Of a DNA stretch of 64,000 nucleotides, positions 59,899-64,000 are shown one piece after another. A program made the position numbers and the translations under genes. The notes under the pieces are model-generated. The model was not told the origin of the DNA. It made no database searches and saw nothing but the letters and a program-made list of their open reading frames with translations. Source of the stretch: Oxytricha trifallax (lineage: Eukaryota; Ciliophora; Spirotrichea; Sporadotrichida; Oxytrichidae); contig ARYC01017391.1 of assembly GCA_000711775.1 (NCBI GenBank), forward strand, positions 1 through 64,000. The letters run 5' to 3'. Positions within the stretch are counted from its first letter, which is position 1. The number at the start of each line of letters is the position of its first letter.

Positions 59899-61654
59899 TT
59901 ACAATTATAAATTTAATAATTATGGAAAAGATTTATAAACTGTGTTTCTTTTTAAATATTTAAAATCTCTATTCGAATATATTAATGGTCATTTTGAACT
60001 TCCTAAAGAATTTATAAATTAAATTTGTATGTTAATATTTTAATATTATTTTATATGGATATTCTTAAAAGAATATTTAAAATTCAAAAGAAAATTTGCA
60101 TTATAAATGTATTCAATTAAATTAATTAGTCAACTTTTGAATTGAATTTTGATGTTTTTAATTTAGTTTATTTCTTTAAGACTAAATAAACTTAGAACGG
60201 GTTGTTAGGTTCCATTAAATTTCCATAACTTTAATAAAAATTTATGAATATAGTAAAGGGCACTTTAATAGGTATTAATTTGTTTTAGAAAATGAGTTAA
60301 AATAAATTTATTCAATTATTAAAAATATAGATATTAAAAAAACTAATTCATAACTTAAGATAAGAATCTCAATTGATTTTAAAATTATATCTTTAAAATT
60401 AAACCGAGATATACTATGCATTTCTGAATCATCAAATGAAACGACTTATTTAATTTTATATTAAATCACATATTTTATAAATGTCTATAAATTTAATTAA
60501 TTAGCAAATTATAAATAATTTTTGTGTTTTTTAAATCTTTTGAGACAAAATTTAATACTCTGAATTTATTATAAATGATAATTGAAAAAGAAATGTAAAT
60601 TTTGTTATTATATATTTTATTAGGATAGTAAAGATGTTATAGTAAAAGTTTTTGACTAATTTTAAATACTGTATTGAATGAGTCTTTATCTTTATAAATA
60701 AATTCTGAAGATTTTAACATAGATTCATTTAGTAGTACATTTATTTAATAAAATTTTGTAAATATTTTTCATTTAGATTATTTATCATTGAATTAGTTAT
60801 GTAAATTAAGTAATTTATTACCTCTCCATATAATTCTAAACTTTGCTATAATAATAAATTATATAATTGTTTTATTTTTGAGTAAATTATTCAAACATAA
60901 AGCTTCAGGGAAATTATTCTTATAAATATTTAGAAGCCTAATTTAATTCTTTATTTAAAAATGAATTCAATTAGTTGTCATTAGACTTTTAAATACATTA
61001 AAAGATATGACATATAAATATATGCTCTATGTCTTTCATGCTAAAAATATAAGGATTTTTATAATTTGGAGTGAAATAAATGTAAAAAAAAAGTTTTTTT
61101 TTTACATTATGCATTTATAAATACATAAGATTAATATTCTATATAACTCACTATCTATATTTTATTATTTATGTATAAAACTAATTAAATTTCATTAGCC
61201 AGCATATTTAAAGTGGGGTTGATCTATTTCAATTAAAATTATATCTTGTTACATAAAATGATAAATATTAATTGAAGAAACTCATTGATTTATGTTAAAC
61301 TTAATAATTTATGAATTTATGAATTAATCTATTTAAGATTATTAGAATGGATTTTATATTTAATAACTGGGATATTTAATGTTTATTCATAAATAATTTA
61401 ATTGTTTCAAACAAATTAAAGTACTTTATTTTAAAACATTTTAATTGAAATTTTGTAGTCAAGATATGACATATTAAATATCTAAACAAGTTTGCTCTTT
61501 TGCTAAAAGTGAAATTAATCTATATAAATATTTGGAAAATAAATCCTAAAATGAAATTTGTTTAAGTAAAAGAAAATAATTGATAGGTTTATATTACTAA
61601 AATAATTAATTTAGATACTAATGATTAAATTTAACTAAATTAATTATAATATTC
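59899..61654. other. AT-rich spacer
   Basis: 1.75 kb without a clear feature. Around 60660-61000 the minus strand has faint LRR-like codon patterns that might be a very old family copy, but no conserved motif is readable. Confidence 0.35.
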
Positions 61655-63130
61655 TCACAGAAATACATCAATAGGAAAGTGAAGTTGAATTTAGTTGAAA
61701 TATAGATTGTGAGATCTATTATTATTTTGTTTTCTAATTAAAATGCACTTTTTGTAATCTGTCAAGTCACTGTTTATTAGTTAATATTTTATCAATTTAG
61801 ATTTATTATTTTTTTCTTCAATGAGTGACTCAAGATTAATAGCGTCAATAAAAATAATGGGATTTGTCTATTATATTCTATTTACACAATGATATAATTA
61901 ATCTACTTTAAAGTCAATTTTATAATGCGTCGTCAAGTTCTTTACTTAATTATAAATCATACAAAATTTTAATTACTCTTTGATTCTAAAAGTTACATTG
62001 ATATTCAAGACATTAATATTTTACAATTTATCTAGAAATTCATCAATATCTTTCAATAAATTTACAGTAATTTCAAATCTTAATATATTTGGATTGTTTT
62101 ATTAAATGTTTGTCATTGATTAAATAACATCAAGACATAATAAATATCGACCTTCAAATTGAATAGTTTATAAATTAGTAAAAATATTTCTGAATTAATC
62201 AAAATATTGAGGGGAGAAGTTTTCTTAACAGTGCATATTCCTTCACCCCCATGGAAATTTCATGACTTTAACATTCAAATTTTTACAACAATAAAGTTTA
62301 AGAATAATATAGATTTTATGTTTAAAATACAATAACCTTATATTTCACATTTTTAAAAAGATTTAATTTTTGTATTTTATCTAAATATACGATAAGCAAT
62401 ATTTAATTAATTATTTTTAATAAATAATTAGTGTATTTTTCATTCAAATTTTAAAATAAAAATGATATTGAAAGCTACATTATAAATAATTAGATCATAA
62501 TTTTTTGAAGAGGATTTTAAGAAATTTTTAAATTTGGATATTTATGTTGGGAAGGAAACCTCTCCATAAAATATTAAGTTTGTGTATTATTAAATGTTAT
62601 TTCTTTAGCATTTTTAAAAATACATATCAAAGCAATACTTTTGATGTTACAGTCTTATAATATAATTGTTCCTTAAAAATTCAGTTAATCTATTAATAGT
62701 TTGTATAATTTTTATATTTTAATAGGAGATTTTCCCATTAATAATTGAAAATATTATTGTTGATTTAATTCAGAATAATTTATTGAAAAATCAATTGAAT
62801 AATTTGAATATATCTTGCAAGATACAAATTTTATGCTCTTAATTTTTTGAATTCTTGAATTTTCAATAAAACATTAAAAAAAGTTTAAAACCTAAGAAAA
62901 ATAAGACTTTCCTTAGAAATTGCACATTTTAATTCTTATTAAATTTGAATTTTCAAATAAATATTCAATTTGTTATTGCAGTAAATTATAAAATTCATAA
63001 TAAGTGAAATCAAATTTATAATAATTAAATCACCTTCTCTATATTTTGATTGAATTAATGAACTATGGCTACAATAAGTTTTAAAATTTTTGTAAATTGA
63101 AGATATGTAATTATACAATATTCCAAATGG
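61655..63130 (-). pseudogene. F-box-like/LRR subfamily 1 gene split by a MITE, worn 5' end (gene 26)
   Basis: The N-terminal block is damaged (CIITYLQFTKILKL is still readable near 63110, then a TGA and frame changes). From EYLFENSNLIRIKMCN onward it is open. It runs through INYSELNQQQYFQLL, FQGTIILQDCNIKS and ICIFKNAKEITFNNT to the MITE. After it come FDQFRNIFTNLQTIQFEGRY, NVLNINVTFRIKEQ and NSDLTDYKKCILIRK to TGA 61655-61657. Leaving out the MITE and one 8 bp flank joins the two parts in frame. The start coordinate is approximate. Confidence 0.72.
62209..62567. mobile_element. 359 bp MITE with 8 bp target duplication, inside gene 26
   Basis: aaaatatt at 62201-62208 and 62568-62575 are exact direct repeats. 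Element ends gaggggagaagttttctt and the region ending ggaaacctctccat are inverted partners. There is a GC patch near the left end (cttcacccccatgg). Removing element plus one repeat restores the gene 26 frame. No coding capacity. The duplication size matches the C-rich MITE in gene 24. Confidence 0.85.
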
Positions 63131-63756
63131 ATAAAGAAATAAATAATAAATTTTTGGAGATTAGAAAAAATTAGAAGCCGAATGCAGATTAAAAATTAAG
63201 CTTAATTATATTCTACCTCATTTCTGTAATAATATTGTGATTAATTCTTAGTATTACCTATTAGGAATTAAATACTAATTATTTTATTAAATATGTTTCC
63301 ATAAATCAAATATAATTCCATTATAATAAAAACTCCAAAACCTCTTTACTAATTTAATATGTTTTTTGAATGAGGTTAATGTTGGGGATTAGGGTGTTTT
63401 TATTAATTTAATTTTCATTGTTAAACTCAATGTATTTTATCATTTATTTAGATGACAAATTTAATCTTTCATTTTTTATCGTAACTACAACTCATAAATG
63501 TTATGTGAAAAACTAAAAACTCTTCATCTAGGACAATTTCAATGATAGTTTATTAATTTTGTTTTAGTTATTTAATTAAAATAGCTAAATTATATGTAAT
63601 CATCATCTTATAATTTCTTGGGCACCATTTTTTGGTTTTTTACTAATATAGTTTCATAATAGTTTAGTATATGATTCTAATTAGGTTATGAACCATTTTG
63701 GAATATTTTCATTAATTCTTAATTAATTTATACTTTATACTAACCAAGCTCTGCTA
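63131..63756. other. AT-rich spacer
   Basis: No family gene seen. ggattagggtgtttttatta at 63390-63409 resembles the right terminus of the 3.6 kb transposon and may be an element end. Confidence 0.35.
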
Positions 63757-63945
63757 GCATTTAATTGGTTCCAATTAAAATTAAACTGATTAAGTGCCAG
63801 TACTAATTAAATTTTAACAAGTTTAATATTAATTTAATTGGCTAAAATGGAAATCAATCTCTGATATTTGTTACACTTTTTGTAAAATTTCACTATTTAT
63901 CTTAACAGGGTTGACCTCCTATAAAATGCCCATATTAAATAGGTG
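63757..63945 (+). repeat. Second copy of an internal transposon segment
   Basis: Similar over about 190 bp to 10840-11040 inside the 3.6 kb transposon: both begin gttccaattaaa, later have atctctgaagtttgttaca/atctctgatatttgttacac, and share ggttgacctcctata. The rest of this copy lies past the window edge. It suggests a second, related element here. Confidence 0.6.
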
Positions 63946-64000
63946 TTTAAATATTATTGGTATCTTAAATACATTTAAGATTTATATTCATTTATAATAA

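Overview
The window is germline-type DNA of a ciliate that uses genetic code 6 (TAA and TAG read as glutamine, TGA the only stop). Read with the standard code it holds almost nothing. Read with code 6, both strands show long paralogous reading frames in which TAA/TAG are frequent and align with CAA or other polar codons in sister copies. By eye the DNA is roughly 80% or more A+T, lacks tRNA and rRNA genes, and is crowded with transposon-derived inverted repeats. That combination points to a Tetrahymena-like (oligohymenophorean) micronuclear chromosome, probably a fast-evolving pericentromeric or subtelomeric region. The genus-level call is inference.

The backbone is one multigene family of about 25 copies. 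The encoded proteins are about 360-390 residues long (about 480-495 in subfamily 3). They have an N-terminal helical block that resembles an F-box (YSYLSFFEIITK..LSK.ER.LCK) followed by irregular leucine-rich strands. Subfamily 1 (17 recognisable copies) and subfamily 2 (four copies, starting MKLNNNC or similar) all lie on the minus strand. Subfamily 3 (two near-complete copies, one fragment, one possible relic) lies on the plus strand. Intact or nearly intact subfamily 1 copies are at 1-813 (cut by the window edge), 19864-21006, 49016-50155 and, once an insert is discounted, 52456-53940. Most others are open from end to end except for one or two in-frame TGA codons. A few carry frameshifts or are worn remnants.

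Mobile DNA fills and interrupts the array. A 3.6 kb DNA transposon with Tc1/mariner-like transposase remains (9406-13008) splits gene 4. Foldback or MITE-like elements split gene 3 (5482-6022), gene 19 (46874-47133), gene 24 (two elements) and gene 26 (62209-62567). A 315 bp insert splits gene 22. In genes 3, 4, 22, 24 and 26, dropping the element and one copy of its flanking direct repeat brings the family reading frame back exactly. Other elements lie between genes: a 660 bp near-perfect palindrome (7021-7680), a 1354 bp element with 472 bp arms that carries a fragment of an ordinary protein gene (23726-25079), and several smaller inverted-repeat elements. A 1.6 kb insert of quite different composition (40211-41823) has a 450-residue reading frame of unknown function, a basic tail frame, a row of RNA-like hairpins and an ATT-repeat tail between 22 bp direct repeats; it looks like a retroposed sequence.

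Taken together this looks like a birth-and-death gene array under heavy transposon pressure. What the proteins do is not known from the sequence; substrate-adaptor or ligand-binding roles are inferred only from the F-box-like and leucine-rich pattern. I recognised no promoter, terminator, origin, CRISPR array or stable RNA gene.
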